Origin: Planctomycetota bacterium
Lineage (GTDB): Bacteria > Planctomycetota > Planctomycetia > Planctomycetales > Planctomycetaceae
DNA length: 60,722 nucleotides
NCBI GenBank assembly: GCA_016872645.1
Contig: VGZH01000030.1
Location: 1 to 60,722 of the forward strand
Reading direction: 5' to 3'
Position numbers and translations under genes: made by a program. This document shows, in pieces, positions 45,038-54,004 of the stretch. Below the pieces are notes generated by a model that was given only the letters and a program-made list of their open reading frames with translations, made no database searches and was not told the origin of the DNA. The stretch's first letter is position 1. Each line of letters starts with the position of its first letter.

Positions 45038-46489
45038 CTACGTAGACGAGTTGCTCCTGCGACTCACATTTCGACACGTCATCACTTTGGTTGCTGCTGC
45101 TTCGCCGCTGGCGATCGAGTCGGGGATGCCGACACCGGTCAAGTAACTTCCCGCAAGAGCCAGTCCAGGAGTCTTCTGCATTTCGCCTTGAATGCGTGCG
45201 ACGAGATCGAGATGTCCGACGTGATATTGCGGCATCGCTCGCGTGTGTCGCAGGACGCGAATGAAATCCGGTTCGCCACGGACTCCAAGCAGTTCGCTCA
45301 GTTCACGGCGGACGACTTCCAAGATCGCTGCGTCGTCAAGCTCACACAATTCTGGCTGCAATGCTCCGCCGATGAACGTGCGGAGCAAGACGTGGCCATC
45401 GGGCGCTCGGCCGGGGAACTTGCGGCTGGTAAACGAGACAGCCAACAGCTTGCGGCGCTCGATGTGGGGAATGACGAACCCGAAAGCGTCCAGCGGATGC
45501 TCGATGTCGGCGAGCCTGTGACCGCTGGCGACGATGACGGTCGAGGCGTATTCGATACGATTCAATTCGTTCGAAAACCCTGGATGATTCTCGGCAAGCA
45601 ATCTCGCCGCGACGAACGATGGTACGGCGAGGACCACTGCATCGAAGTGCTCGACACTGTCGATCGTGAAGGTCGCTTGGACGTCCTCGTCTGAACCTTC
45701 GGACAGGGGCATCCAAGCGACACGCTGCACCGGTGATGCACACCGAATGTCGGCAATTTCAGCGACGCGGCGAGTCAGCGTGGTGACCAATTCTTCGATG
45801 CCGTTCGGCAGGCTGACGAACATGCCGTAGCGGGCGCCGCTGGTGCCGGAAGATTTCGCTCGCGAAGAACGGAGCGCGGCGCGAATCAGGCTGCCGTGTT
45901 CACGTTCCATGTCGATGAACCGAGGCAACGTCGCCTTGAGGCTGAGCTTTTCTGGATCGGCGGTGTAGATGCCGCCGACGAGCGGTTGCACGAGTCGCTC
46001 GAAGGCTTCCGTTCCGCAACGGCGACGGACGAAGCTGGCGAGGCTTTCGTCCGCTCCGTCGCGGCGAGATCGGACGAACGCTTCGCCGAGCAATCGCAGT
46101 TTCCCGCACCAGCTCAGCAAAGGTGAGCGGAGCATCGGCCAGGCCTGCTCCGGCACCATGAGCTGAAAGCCTTCGGGAACCGGATACGCCTTGCCGCCGC
46201 GGAGGACGAGCGACTTGCGGAACTTCGCGTCGGTTGGAATCAGCCGGTCTGCGAGTCCCAGTCTCTCACACAGCCCATTCGCCTCGGGCTTGTTCGTGAT
46301 CCACATGTCGGCGGCGTGTTCGACAAGGTACTCGCCAATCCGTTCGGTTCGCAGCACACCACCGAGGCGGTCGGAGTTTTCAAACAATGTGATCCGCACG
46401 TCACGGTTCTGCTCGGTCGCGAGTTCGTGGACCCGCAGCGCAGCCGAGAGGCCCGAAATGCCACCGCCGATGATCGCGATCCGGCTCAT
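45038..46489 (-). CDS. hemG: Protoporphyrinogen/coproporphyrinogen oxidase (HemG/HemY type)
   Basis: This FAD-dependent 483-residue enzyme oxidises protoporphyrinogen IX (or coproporphyrinogen III) in haem biosynthesis at the membrane. It has an N-terminal dinucleotide-binding loop IIGGGISGLSAAL (residues 6-18), then RLGGVLRTERI, a substrate-binding domain (LVQPLVGGIYTADPEKLSL, FVSLPNGIEELV) and the C-terminal FAD motif (GLALAGSYLTGVGIPDSIASG). The ATG overlaps the stop of the upstream GroES-like gene by 4 bases (ATGA), so it is translationally coupled in a four-gene minus-strand operon. The long C-terminal tail beyond the usual end (VSRRSNSST) is unremarkable. Confidence 0.95.
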   Translation of the reverse strand: MSRIAIIGGGISGLSAALRVHELATEQNRDVRITLFENSDRLGGVLRTERIGEYLVEHAADMWITNKPEANGLCERLGLADRLIPTDAKFRKSLVLRGGKAYPVPEGFQLMVPEQAWPMLRSPLLSWCGKLRLLGEAFVRSRRDGADESLASFVRRRCGTEAFERLVQPLVGGIYTADPEKLSLKATLPRFIDMEREHGSLIRAALRSSRAKSSGTSGARYGMFVSLPNGIEELVTTLTRRVAEIADIRCASPVQRVAWMPLSEGSDEDVQATFTIDSVEHFDAVVLAVPSFVAARLLAENHPGFSNELNRIEYASTVIVASGHRLADIEHPLDAFGFVIPHIERRKLLAVSFTSRKFPGRAPDGHVLLRTFIGGALQPELCELDDAAILEVVRRELSELLGVRGEPDFIRVLRHTRAMPQYHVGHLDLVARIQGEMQKTPGLALAGSYLTGVGIPDSIASGEAAATKVMTCRNVSRRSNSST

Positions 46490-46848
46490 TCTTCCGCCAA
46501 CTCGCCATCGGCGGAATCGAGTTCGTCCATTTCGTCGTCAGCGTCTCGCTTGGGTTCAGGATTGCGGCGGAAGACGGCAACGATGTCAGCCACCGGGACG
46601 ACGTACAGGACGTTGGTCTGCTCGAAGTCGACGGGGATCGCATTCTTCGGATGGAACAAAACCTTGTCGTATTTCTCAATCGGAAAGTCGTGATCACGCT
46701 GCACCTGCACGCTGACCTCGACGATGCGGCCGGTGATCGTCGGGATCTCAGCGTGGTCGGGAAGCACAATGCCGCCGCGCGTCTTCTGGCGACCTTCGTC
46801 TTTGCGGATGAGAACTCGCATTCCGAGCGGTTCAACGTATTGGTTCAA
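46486..46848 (-). CDS. GroES/Cpn10-family co-chaperonin-like protein
   Basis: The protein has about 120 residues. A TTG at 46848 preceded by GAGGAG 6 bases upstream is the likely start, since that site overlaps the upstream gene's stop. The ATG at 46872 lies before it and has no such site. The Cpn10 fold is visible: VEPLGMRVLIRKDEG, then GGIVLPDHAEIPTITGRIVEV, a lysine-rich-type core (YDKVLFHPKNAIPVDF) and VVPVADIVAVF. A canonical GroES has about 95 residues. Here an acidic tail (DADDEMDELDSADGELAEE) is added and no groEL follows. It is therefore likely a paralogue with a specialised role, sitting between a membrane protein and the haem oxidase. Confidence 0.82.
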   Translation of the reverse strand: MNQYVEPLGMRVLIRKDEGRQKTRGGIVLPDHAEIPTITGRIVEVSVQVQRDHDFPIEKYDKVLFHPKNAIPVDFEQTNVLYVVPVADIVAVFRRNPEPKRDADDEMDELDSADGELAEE

Positions 46849-46858
46849 CTTTCGCTCC

Positions 46859-47140
46859 TCATTCCTGATCATTGGCAATTCGCGTTAGCGATCGTAAGTC
46901 CAACCATCCGAGAATCACAACCAATGCTATGCCGACCGCAACTCCGACGATCAATCCTTGAGTAACACCTTGTCCAACGCCAAACGCGAGCGGGTCGAAG
47001 CCCGGTGCGTCGCCGTCGCGCGCGATCGTGCGATAGTAATTTGGGACAAACCGTCCAAGTCCAAAGCCAACAACTCCGCCGATGAGCGTGAAGGCGATGG
47101 CAGAAGCGATGATCAGCGACAACGCTTTTGCAACGCTCAT
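46859..47140 (-). CDS. Small two-helix membrane protein
   Basis: The protein has 93 residues from ATG 47140, whose A is also the last base of the upstream DUF1501 stop (TGATG), so translation is coupled. Two hydrophobic helices are evident: LIIASAIAFTLIGGVVGFGLG and GLIVGVAVGIALVVILGWLDL, with a short polar loop between (RTIARDGDAPGFDPLAFGVG). The family is unknown. A longer reading from 47233 would overlap the DUF1501 gene and is unlikely. Its stop codon overlaps the ribosome binding site of the GroES-like gene. Confidence 0.75.
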   Translation of the reverse strand: MSVAKALSLIIASAIAFTLIGGVVGFGLGRFVPNYYRTIARDGDAPGFDPLAFGVGQGVTQGLIVGVAVGIALVVILGWLDLRSLTRIANDQE

Positions 47141-48555
47141 CACAGCACGGCCTCGATGACTTCGCCACGACTGATCGGGAACGGGCGACCGACGGTATCG
47201 TGCATCTCGGTCTCCGGTGAGTAGCCGAGGCAATGGTAAACCGTCGCCAGTATGTCGGCGGGGGTCACTCGGCCTTCGATGGGGAAGGCGGCGTCTTTGT
47301 CAGAGGCACCGTGAACGACTCCGCCACGAATGCCGCCGCCAGCCAACGCGACCGAGAAACACTGGCCCCAGTGATCGCGACCGGCGTTTCCGTTGATCTT
47401 CGGGGTGTGACCGAACTCGCCGCACCACACGACCAGCGTTTCATCGAGCAATCCGCGCTGCGACAAGTCCTCCAGCAGCGCCGAATAGCACTGATCCATG
47501 ATCGGCATGAGCAGCGATTCGAGCGCCTTCGCGTGAGTCGCGTGCGTGTCCCAGCCACCTTGGTTCGGCTGATCTTTGATCCGCGTCCAGTTGATGCGGA
47601 CAATGGATACTCCCGCCTCAACCAATCGCCTTGACAGCAACACGCTCTGTGCGTACCTCGACCGACCATAGCGATCGCGCACCGCTTCCGGCTCCGACGA
47701 CAAGTCAAACGCCTTTCGCGCGGCAGACGCGCTGAGCAAACCGATCGCCTGCTGCGTGTCGTCGTTGAAACGTTGAACCGATCCCCCTTGCAAGGACTGA
47801 TCGAGGTGCCGATTGACCTGGTCGAGCAGACTTCGCCGCGCATCGAACCGCAGCGAGCTGATCTCGTCCGGAAACGACAGCGCGGGGACTTTGAATTGGG
47901 GCGAACTGGGGTCGCAGTGAATCAGCCACGGGTCCGCCTTGTTGCCGAGGAACCCGGCATCCTGTCCCGGCCACGGAAAGTTTCCGTCGTTCCAAATGTG
48001 TTCGGGGAGCACGACCGACGGCGGCAATCCGTTTCGCGCCGGTCGCAGCGACCGCACGATCGAGTCGGCGCACGGCCAGAGGTTCGGAGCTTTCGCTGTC
48101 ACGCTCTCGGCGTTGAGCGGAATGTGCGGCACGCCGGTCAGCATTTGATAGCCGCTGGACGAATGGGCGTTATCGCCGGTGACAACCGCTCGCAGCACGG
48201 AAATCTTGTCGGTGAGCATCGCGGTCTTCGGCATCAACTCGCCGACGAACAAGCCGGGAGTCTTCGACGCGATCGGGCCAAACGAACCACGAATCTCTGG
48301 CGGAGCGTCCGGCTTCGTGTCCCACGTCTCGTGCTGAGGCGCTCCGCCGGTCAGCCAGAACAGGATCACCGACTTCGCTTTGCCGAATGCGGCAGCCGGT
48401 GCCTTGCTCGTGCCTGTCGCCGCTCGCGCGGAGTTCTTCGCCGCCAGCAAATGCGTGAGCGACAAGCCTCCCACACCGAGACTGCCGACACGCAACCACT
48501 CGCGCCGGTTGACGCGATCGCACAGTGAAACGCCATCATCGAGAAACGTCAGCAT
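47140..48555 (-). CDS. DUF1501 protein, Tat-exported (second copy)
   Basis: The protein has 471 residues. GGGAGG lies about 5 bases before the ATG at 48555. The Tat signal has NRREWL and GSLGVGGLSLTHLL. The body shows DUF1501 landmarks: FWLTGGAPQHETWDTKPD, NAHSSSGYQMLTG, GWDTHATHAKALE, VWCGEFGHTPKING and DHWGQCFSVALAGGG. The family belongs to the alkaline-phosphatase-like superfamily, and its substrate is unknown. It is the first gene of the operon with the membrane protein, GroES-like protein and oxidase. Unlike the pair at 32-36 kb, its likely DUF1549 partner (49006) is on the other strand, divergent. Confidence 0.92.
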   Translation of the reverse strand: MLTFLDDGVSLCDRVNRREWLRVGSLGVGGLSLTHLLAAKNSARAATGTSKAPAAAFGKAKSVILFWLTGGAPQHETWDTKPDAPPEIRGSFGPIASKTPGLFVGELMPKTAMLTDKISVLRAVVTGDNAHSSSGYQMLTGVPHIPLNAESVTAKAPNLWPCADSIVRSLRPARNGLPPSVVLPEHIWNDGNFPWPGQDAGFLGNKADPWLIHCDPSSPQFKVPALSFPDEISSLRFDARRSLLDQVNRHLDQSLQGGSVQRFNDDTQQAIGLLSASAARKAFDLSSEPEAVRDRYGRSRYAQSVLLSRRLVEAGVSIVRINWTRIKDQPNQGGWDTHATHAKALESLLMPIMDQCYSALLEDLSQRGLLDETLVVWCGEFGHTPKINGNAGRDHWGQCFSVALAGGGIRGGVVHGASDKDAAFPIEGRVTPADILATVYHCLGYSPETEMHDTVGRPFPISRGEVIEAVL

Positions 48556-48736
48556 GAGTACCTCCCACGGGGCAGTATCGTATCGGCATGCTTGGTCGCG
48601 ACTCCAGCGTAGTTCGGACGGCTACATCAGATCGCTTGGCCGAACGTAGGCGTCCGGTCGATTCGGCTTTAGAATCCGCACGACCCGAACAGGCCGGTTG
48701 AAGCCGGATCTGCGAACTTGAACAAAGGAGTGCCCC

Positions 48737-49000
48737 ATGACCAAAGAAGATATTCTGCAAAAAGTCGCGTCGGGCGAGATCACCCCGGAACAAGCCGGTA
48801 AGTTGTTGCTGACCGAAGCTCCGGCCCGCGGCACGCTGTACTGCAAGGTCAGCGAGAAGGGGGCGATCAGCGTCTACGGCCTGCAACGGATGCCGGTCAC
48901 GCTGTACGTCGAACAATGGACTCGGCTGCTCGACTTCGCCGACACGCTCAAGCAGTTCATGAAGGACAACGACGACAAGCTGAAACGCAAAGGACAGTAG
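48737..49000 (+). CDS. Small conserved protein of unknown function
   Basis: The protein has 87 residues and AAGGAG 6 bases before the ATG. The N-terminal 25 residues (EDILQKVASGEITPEQAGKLL) resemble the short helical-hairpin SHOCT/EF-like module found at the ends of many bacterial proteins. The rest (GTLYCKVSEKGAISVYGL, LYVEQWTRLLDFADTLKQF) has a beta-strand then helix character, and the end is highly charged. It looks like a planctomycete family protein, but no function is known to me. It is followed after only 5 bases by the large DUF1549/DUF1553 gene. Confidence 0.75.
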   Translation: MTKEDILQKVASGEITPEQAGKLLLTEAPARGTLYCKVSEKGAISVYGLQRMPVTLYVEQWTRLLDFADTLKQFMKDNDDKLKRKGQ

Positions 49001-49005
49001 CCGCC

Positions 49006-52000
49006 ATGACCCTTCGCCGGACCAGCCTTACGATTGTTCTCGTACTTTGGAGTTCGCCGTTGACGCGAGCGGACTCGAAGGACGAACCGGTCTCGTTCAA
49101 CCGAGACATTCGGCCGATCCTGTCCGACGTTTGCTTTCAGTGTCACGGCCCCGATGCCAAGGAACGCAAGGCTGACTTGCGGCTCGACAACGATGAGCAA
49201 CTGTTTGCCGAGCGAGACGGGTATCGCATTCTTGTCCCTGGTGATCCTGCCAAGAGCGATTTGTTTCGCCGGCTGATCTCGACCGACGCCGACGAGCAGA
49301 TGCCTCCACCCAAATCGGGCAAGAAGATTTCGGCCGCGCAGATCGCCACGATCCGCCGCTGGATCGCGCAAGGGGCGAAGTACCAGGGGCACTGGGCGTT
49401 CATCCCGCCGGCTCGACCGGGTTCGCCGGAAATCCGAAATCCGAAATTCGAAATTCGAAATTTGATCGACCGGTTTGTGATGGCTCGGCTCGAACGCGAG
49501 GGGTTGCAACTCTCTCCGCAGGCCAACAAAGCGACATTGCTGCGCCGGGCCACTCTCGACCTGACCGGTTTGCCTCCCTCGATCGACGAGATCGACGAGT
49601 TCCTGGCGGACGAATCCCCCGCTGCGTTTGAGCGTGTCATCGACCGCTTGCTCGCCTCGCCTCGATTTGGTGAGCGGTTTGCTCGGCCGTGGTTGGATGC
49701 GGCGCGGTACGCTGACACGTCCGGCTATCAATCGGATGGTGACCGCAGCATGTGGCGCTGGCGCGACTGGGTCATTGAGGCGTTCAACGACAACAAACCG
49801 TTCGACGACTTCACGATCGAGCAACTCGCGGGCGATCTGCTGCCGAACGCGACAATGGACCAAGTCCTCGCGACCGGTTTCAACCGTAATCATCGCGGCA
49901 ACGCCGAAGGTGGGATCATCCCGGAGGAGTACGCCGTCGAGTACGTCGTCGATCGGGTGGACACCACCGCGACGGTGTGGCTCGGCCTGACGTTGGGCTG
50001 CGGCCGCTGCCACGATCACAAATTTGATCCGTTCTCGCAGCGCGAGTACTACCAGCTTTACTCGTTCTTCAATCGCGTGCCGGAGCGCGGCCGCGCGGTC
50101 AAATTCGGCAACTCGCCGCCGTTCATCCGAACGCCGACACGCGCCCAGCAACGACAACTGCGTGACTTGCAACTTCGACGCAGACTTCTCGAAAACGAAA
50201 GCGAGCGGTTGTTTGCGTCGGTTCCGAAACTGCAGTCGAACTGGGAACAAATGCTTGCCGCGAAGCTGCCGGACACGATCGACTGGACGGTGACACGCAG
50301 CGAAGTGTTGCATCTTCCATTCGACCTCGACGGGAAGCCCGCCCCAGCTCGGCCCGATGCGATCAGAAGGGACAAAGTCCAACCGCAGCCGCTGGGACCA
50401 ACGTCGGGCCCGCCGGTCGTGAAAGAAGCGGATCGCGCACCAGTGGAACTCGGCGAAGGGCGACTCGGCCGAGGGGCGCAATTCGACGGACAACGACGCC
50501 TCGCCGTCGGCGACGTCGCGAACATCGGATTCTTCGAGCCGTTCTCGATGTCCGTCTGGATCCGGGCCGACGCGGCATCGGGCACGATCCTGTCGCGCAT
50601 GTCAGACGATCCGAACTCGGATGGTTACAACTTGTGCCTCGACAATGGCAAGCTGCAACTGAACCTCGTCAAACGCTGGCTCGACGACGCGATGCGCGTG
50701 GAAACGGCTGACGCGATTCCGCTGGCCCGATGGGTTCATGTCGGCGTCAGCTACGATGGCTCGCGGTTCGCCGCGGGCGTGAAGTTCTTCATTAACGGTC
50801 AACTCGTGAAACCGCGCGTTGTGCTCGATGAGCTGAACCAGGCGTTTGCATCGAAAGATGTCTTTCGCGTGGGCTTTGGCGGTTTGACTCCGCCGTTTCA
50901 CGGAGCCATCGACGACGTGCGTCTGTTCGACGTGCAACTCAGCGACGACGAGATGTCGATCCTCGCAGTGCCAGAATCGATCTCGCAGCTTGCGGCGTTG
51001 TCGCCAACCAAACGATCGGTCGCCCAAGCGAACAAGCTGCGAGAATGCTTCCTGGCAGAACATGCCGCCGCTGAAATCGGCGATCGGCACCGCCAACTGC
51101 GGGAACTACAACTCGCCGAGCAACAATTGATCGAATCGTTTCCGACGACCATGGTCATGCAAGATGTCGCCGAACCACGTCCCGCACATGTGCTGATCCG
51201 CGGAGCCTACGACCGTCCCGGCGAATCGGTTCCACCGGGAGTGCCCAAGGCGCTGCCCACGTCGATCGCGGCTCACGATCGTGCGACTCGGCTCGACCTC
51301 GCTCGCTGGTTGCTGGCTTCCGATCACCCGCTGACCGCGCGGGTGATCGTGAATCGTTTCTGGCAGCAACTGTTTGGCAACGGCATCGTGAAGACGGTCG
51401 ATGATTTCGGTTCACAAGGCGATTGGCCGTCGCACCCAGAATTGCTGGACTGGTTGGCCGTCGAGTTCCAAGGCGTAGCCGATGGCCGTCATCCTTTCTC
51501 CTCACGTTGGGACATCAAACGCCTTGTCCGATCCGTCGTCACTTCGGCCACATATCGCCAGTCGTCACAGGCCAGCGCCGATTTGCTCGCTCGCGACCCG
51601 GACAACCGACTACTCGCACGCGGGCCCCGTTCGCGACTGTCGGCCGAGATGGTCCGCGATCAGGCGCTGGCAGCGAGCGGACTACTGGTCGAGCAACTTG
51701 GTGGACCATCGATCAAACCGTATCAGCCAGAGGGCTTGTGGGACGATTTGCAGAGCACCGAAAAGTACGTTCAGGATCACGGCCCGGCGTTGTATCGGCG
51801 GGGCATGTACGTCTTTTGGAAACGCACAATCGCTCCGCCAATGATGGTCACCTTCGACGCGGCGGGACGAGAGACCTGCATCGTCCGTGAGACTCGCACC
51901 AACACACCGCTGCAAGCGCTCACGTTGCTCAACGAAGTCAGCTTTGTCGAAGCCGCTCGCAAACTGGCTGAGCGGACGCTCAGCAGCGGCAGCGCCGACG

Positions 52001-52251
52001 TTGATCGCCGCTTGCGTTCGGCGTTTCGCTCAGTCCTGACTCGCGAACCAAACGACCGCGAGGTCGCCGTGCTGCAGCGTGGAGTCGAGCGTCATCTGGC
52101 CCACTACCGTGCCCATCCGGCGGAGGCGGCCGAGGTCCTGCGCACCGGCGAATCGCCCGTCGATGCGACACTCGACCCCGTGGAAGTCGCAGCCTGGACG
52201 GCGGTCAGCGGATTGATTCTGAATCTCGACGAGGCGGTAACGAAGGAGTGA
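49006..52251 (+). CDS. Planctomycete cytochrome-type DUF1549/DUF1553 protein with LamG-like insert
   Basis: The protein has 1081 residues. The start at 49006 gives an export signal ([19 protein letters not shown]), and the longer frame from 48916 lies inside the preceding gene. Order: PSCyt1 motif CFQCH (Cys43 to His47), a linker, DUF1549 ([29 protein letters not shown]), a second CxxCH ([18 protein letters not shown]), a concanavalin/LamG-like domain ([37 protein letters not shown]), then DUF1553 ([22 protein letters not shown] and [14 protein letters not shown]). The LamG-like domain suggests carbohydrate contact. A 35-base heptamer repeat is inserted in frame at 49429-49463 ([11 protein letters not shown]). 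Biochemical function is not established. Confidence 0.93.
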   Translation: MTLRRTSLTIVLVLWSSPLTRADSKDEPVSFNRDIRPILSDVCFQCHGPDAKERKADLRLDNDEQLFAERDGYRILVPGDPAKSDLFRRLISTDADEQMPPPKSGKKISAAQIATIRRWIAQGAKYQGHWAFIPPARPGSPEIRNPKFEIRNLIDRFVMARLEREGLQLSPQANKATLLRRATLDLTGLPPSIDEIDEFLADESPAAFERVIDRLLASPRFGERFARPWLDAARYADTSGYQSDGDRSMWRWRDWVIEAFNDNKPFDDFTIEQLAGDLLPNATMDQVLATGFNRNHRGNAEGGIIPEEYAVEYVVDRVDTTATVWLGLTLGCGRCHDHKFDPFSQREYYQLYSFFNRVPERGRAVKFGNSPPFIRTPTRAQQRQLRDLQLRRRLLENESERLFASVPKLQSNWEQMLAAKLPDTIDWTVTRSEVLHLPFDLDGKPAPARPDAIRRDKVQPQPLGPTSGPPVVKEADRAPVELGEGRLGRGAQFDGQRRLAVGDVANIGFFEPFSMSVWIRADAASGTILSRMSDDPNSDGYNLCLDNGKLQLNLVKRWLDDAMRVETADAIPLARWVHVGVSYDGSRFAAGVKFFINGQLVKPRVVLDELNQAFASKDVFRVGFGGLTPPFHGAIDDVRLFDVQLSDDEMSILAVPESISQLAALSPTKRSVAQANKLRECFLAEHAAAEIGDRHRQLRELQLAEQQLIESFPTTMVMQDVAEPRPAHVLIRGAYDRPGESVPPGVPKALPTSIAAHDRATRLDLARWLLASDHPLTARVIVNRFWQQLFGNGIVKTVDDFGSQGDWPSHPELLDWLAVEFQGVADGRHPFSSRWDIKRLVRSVVTSATYRQSSQASADLLARDPDNRLLARGPRSRLSAEMVRDQALAASGLLVEQLGGPSIKPYQPEGLWDDLQSTEKYVQDHGPALYRRGMYVFWKRTIAPPMMVTFDAAGRETCIVRETRTNTPLQALTLLNEVSFVEAARKLAERTLSSGSADVDRRLRSAFRSVLTREPNDREVAVLQRGVERHLAHYRAHPAEAAEVLRTGESPVDATLDPVEVAAWTAVSGLILNLDEAVTKE
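49429..49463 (+). repeat. Five-copy GAAAT(T/C)C heptamer repeat inside a coding region
   Basis: Five units (GAAATCC, GAAATCC, GAAATTC, GAAATTC, GAAATTT) lie head to tail within the DUF1549 gene. They encode [11 protein letters not shown] between the cytochrome-like linker and DUF1549. The units are near-palindromic, and I associate this heptamer family with dispersed planctomycete repeats, here tolerated in frame. Confidence 0.7.
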
Positions 52252-52261
52252 TGCTTGCGCG

Positions 52262-53965
52262 TTACTCCGATCGAAAATCCTTGGCGAACGCCTTCGGGTT
52301 GAGTTCCTCACCGGTCGCGAATTTGGTCAGTTCGTTCCAGCTCAGAACCTGGCCGGGGGCGATGACCTTTGTCTTCATGAACTCGCCGACTTTCTTGTCA
52401 GCGACATAGGCCACCGTGCGCGGGTCTTTGCCACCGCAGACTTCGCGAGCAATCGTGTGATGCAACTGCGAGGCGAACAGTTCTCCCATCATGTAGTTGT
52501 GGTAGTAAACCGGCGCTCCGACGATGTGAATCTTGCTGGCGTAATCCGGAGCGTTGCGGCCGTCGGGCCGATGAACCATCTGGTACTTCTCCACCAGGTC
52601 CCACCACAGCTTGTTAAGATCCTGATCCGGATTCTCATAGAGTCCCTTTTCAAATCGCAGCATGACCTGGCACCAGCGCGAGAAGATCAGCAATTGATTG
52701 CGGAGCACTCTCGCGCCGGCGTCGCTGAGCTTCTTCCGTTCGGCAGGATCTTTGGAGGCGATCCCCATCTGTTCCTGCCACACGCCGTTCTTCGCGAGCC
52801 GGCCCATCTGCATGGCGACTCCTTCGGTGGTCAGAATGTGCGACGCGTTTCTCAGTACGTACGGCACTGACACCGGAATGTTCTTGCTGGAATAGATCGA
52901 ATGCCCGAGTTCATGCAGCATCGTATCCATCCAGCGTTCGGACGGGACGATGTTAGCCAACACACGCACGTCACCTTCACGGTCGATGTCCGTACAGAAG
53001 GCGTGCGGCGATTTACCCGCCTTCTCGAACAGGTCGCTGCGCTGGAGCACGTCGTCGATCGGCAAGCCGATGCCGGTGTAAAACTCACGGCAAAGATTCA
53101 GAATGTCGGCATCCTTGTAGATCGCATCGAGGTCCGTGCCGAACACTGCCGGCGATTCCTGAAAGAACGGATCGTGGTAATGCCACGGCCGCAATTCGGC
53201 GACTTTGATGCCACAACTGGCCGCCAGCCGTTCGTCGATTTCCGCTTTTGCCTTGGCGAACGGCTCACGAGTCAGGGCATCGAGTTCATCGAATAACTTC
53301 AAGATTTGACCCTGCTCCTGTTCGTTGAGGTGCAGCATCATCTGGTGGTAGTTCGTGAAATCTAATTGTGCTGCCGCTTGATTTCGCAGTCTTGCCAGCC
53401 TGATTAAATCCTTCTCGACGTTGGCACCGACGCGCTTGCTCCCCTCCCAGACTTGTTGGCGTTCGCCGGAGGACTTCGATTCCTTGAGAATCTTTCGGAC
53501 ATCATTTTCCGTCAGCTTTTTGCCTCCCACATCAGCTCGAAAAACGTTGAAGCCTTTCTCGACGGCATTGGCCTTGGCAACCATTTCTCGCAGCAGCAGC
53601 GGATCGACTTGCTTCTCGAGATACGACAGGTACAGCACGTCGATCTGTCGAGCCAGCAGCTTGTCGCTGACCTTGCCCGATTCCTTGATTGATTTGATCT
53701 CGCGGAAAACGACGGGGTCGGCCAGCGCGGCGTCGATTTTGTTTTGAGCGACTTCCTTCCGTTGAAAATCTTCGTCCTTGCCGGAGGTATTGGCATCCCA
53801 CCAGGCGATTCCGGCCTCCTTGTCGAGCGGCCTCATCTTGGCGACGTGGGCATCCACGAACTTCTTCGCGCGGGCATTCGTCGCGTCATCACCGATCGCC
53901 GAACGGCACAGCATCAACACGGACAAAGAAAAACTCAGCAGCAGCGACCGAGTGAGTGAGTGCAT
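52262..53965 (-). CDS. Peptidase M2 (peptidyl-dipeptidase A / ACE-like) protein, exported
   Basis: This 567-residue zinc carboxydipeptidase-type protein has a signal peptide (LTRSLLLSFSLSVLMLC). The mature part is helical with the zinc motif HELGHS (two His and the catalytic Glu) and the third ligand in LTTEGVAM about 24 residues further on. Flanking segments (FCTDIDREGDVRVL, MDTMLHELGHSIYSSKN, PVYYHNYMMGELFASQLHH) fit the M2 family. Action on short peptides outside the cytoplasm is expected from family knowledge. The stop lies 10 bases from the stop of the convergent DUF1549 gene, with no terminator visible between. Confidence 0.9.
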   Translation of the reverse strand: MHSLTRSLLLSFSLSVLMLCRSAIGDDATNARAKKFVDAHVAKMRPLDKEAGIAWWDANTSGKDEDFQRKEVAQNKIDAALADPVVFREIKSIKESGKVSDKLLARQIDVLYLSYLEKQVDPLLLREMVAKANAVEKGFNVFRADVGGKKLTENDVRKILKESKSSGERQQVWEGSKRVGANVEKDLIRLARLRNQAAAQLDFTNYHQMMLHLNEQEQGQILKLFDELDALTREPFAKAKAEIDERLAASCGIKVAELRPWHYHDPFFQESPAVFGTDLDAIYKDADILNLCREFYTGIGLPIDDVLQRSDLFEKAGKSPHAFCTDIDREGDVRVLANIVPSERWMDTMLHELGHSIYSSKNIPVSVPYVLRNASHILTTEGVAMQMGRLAKNGVWQEQMGIASKDPAERKKLSDAGARVLRNQLLIFSRWCQVMLRFEKGLYENPDQDLNKLWWDLVEKYQMVHRPDGRNAPDYASKIHIVGAPVYYHNYMMGELFASQLHHTIAREVCGGKDPRTVAYVADKKVGEFMKTKVIAPGQVLSWNELTKFATGEELNPKAFAKDFRSE

Positions 53966-54004
53966 GATTCAACTTCGTCTCCGGAAAGTAGTAAATGCGT
54001 CTCG

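Noticed and set aside
48874-50493. 539-codon minus-strand frame
   Set aside because: Antisense of the DUF1549/DUF1553 gene, rich in Arg and without domain motifs.
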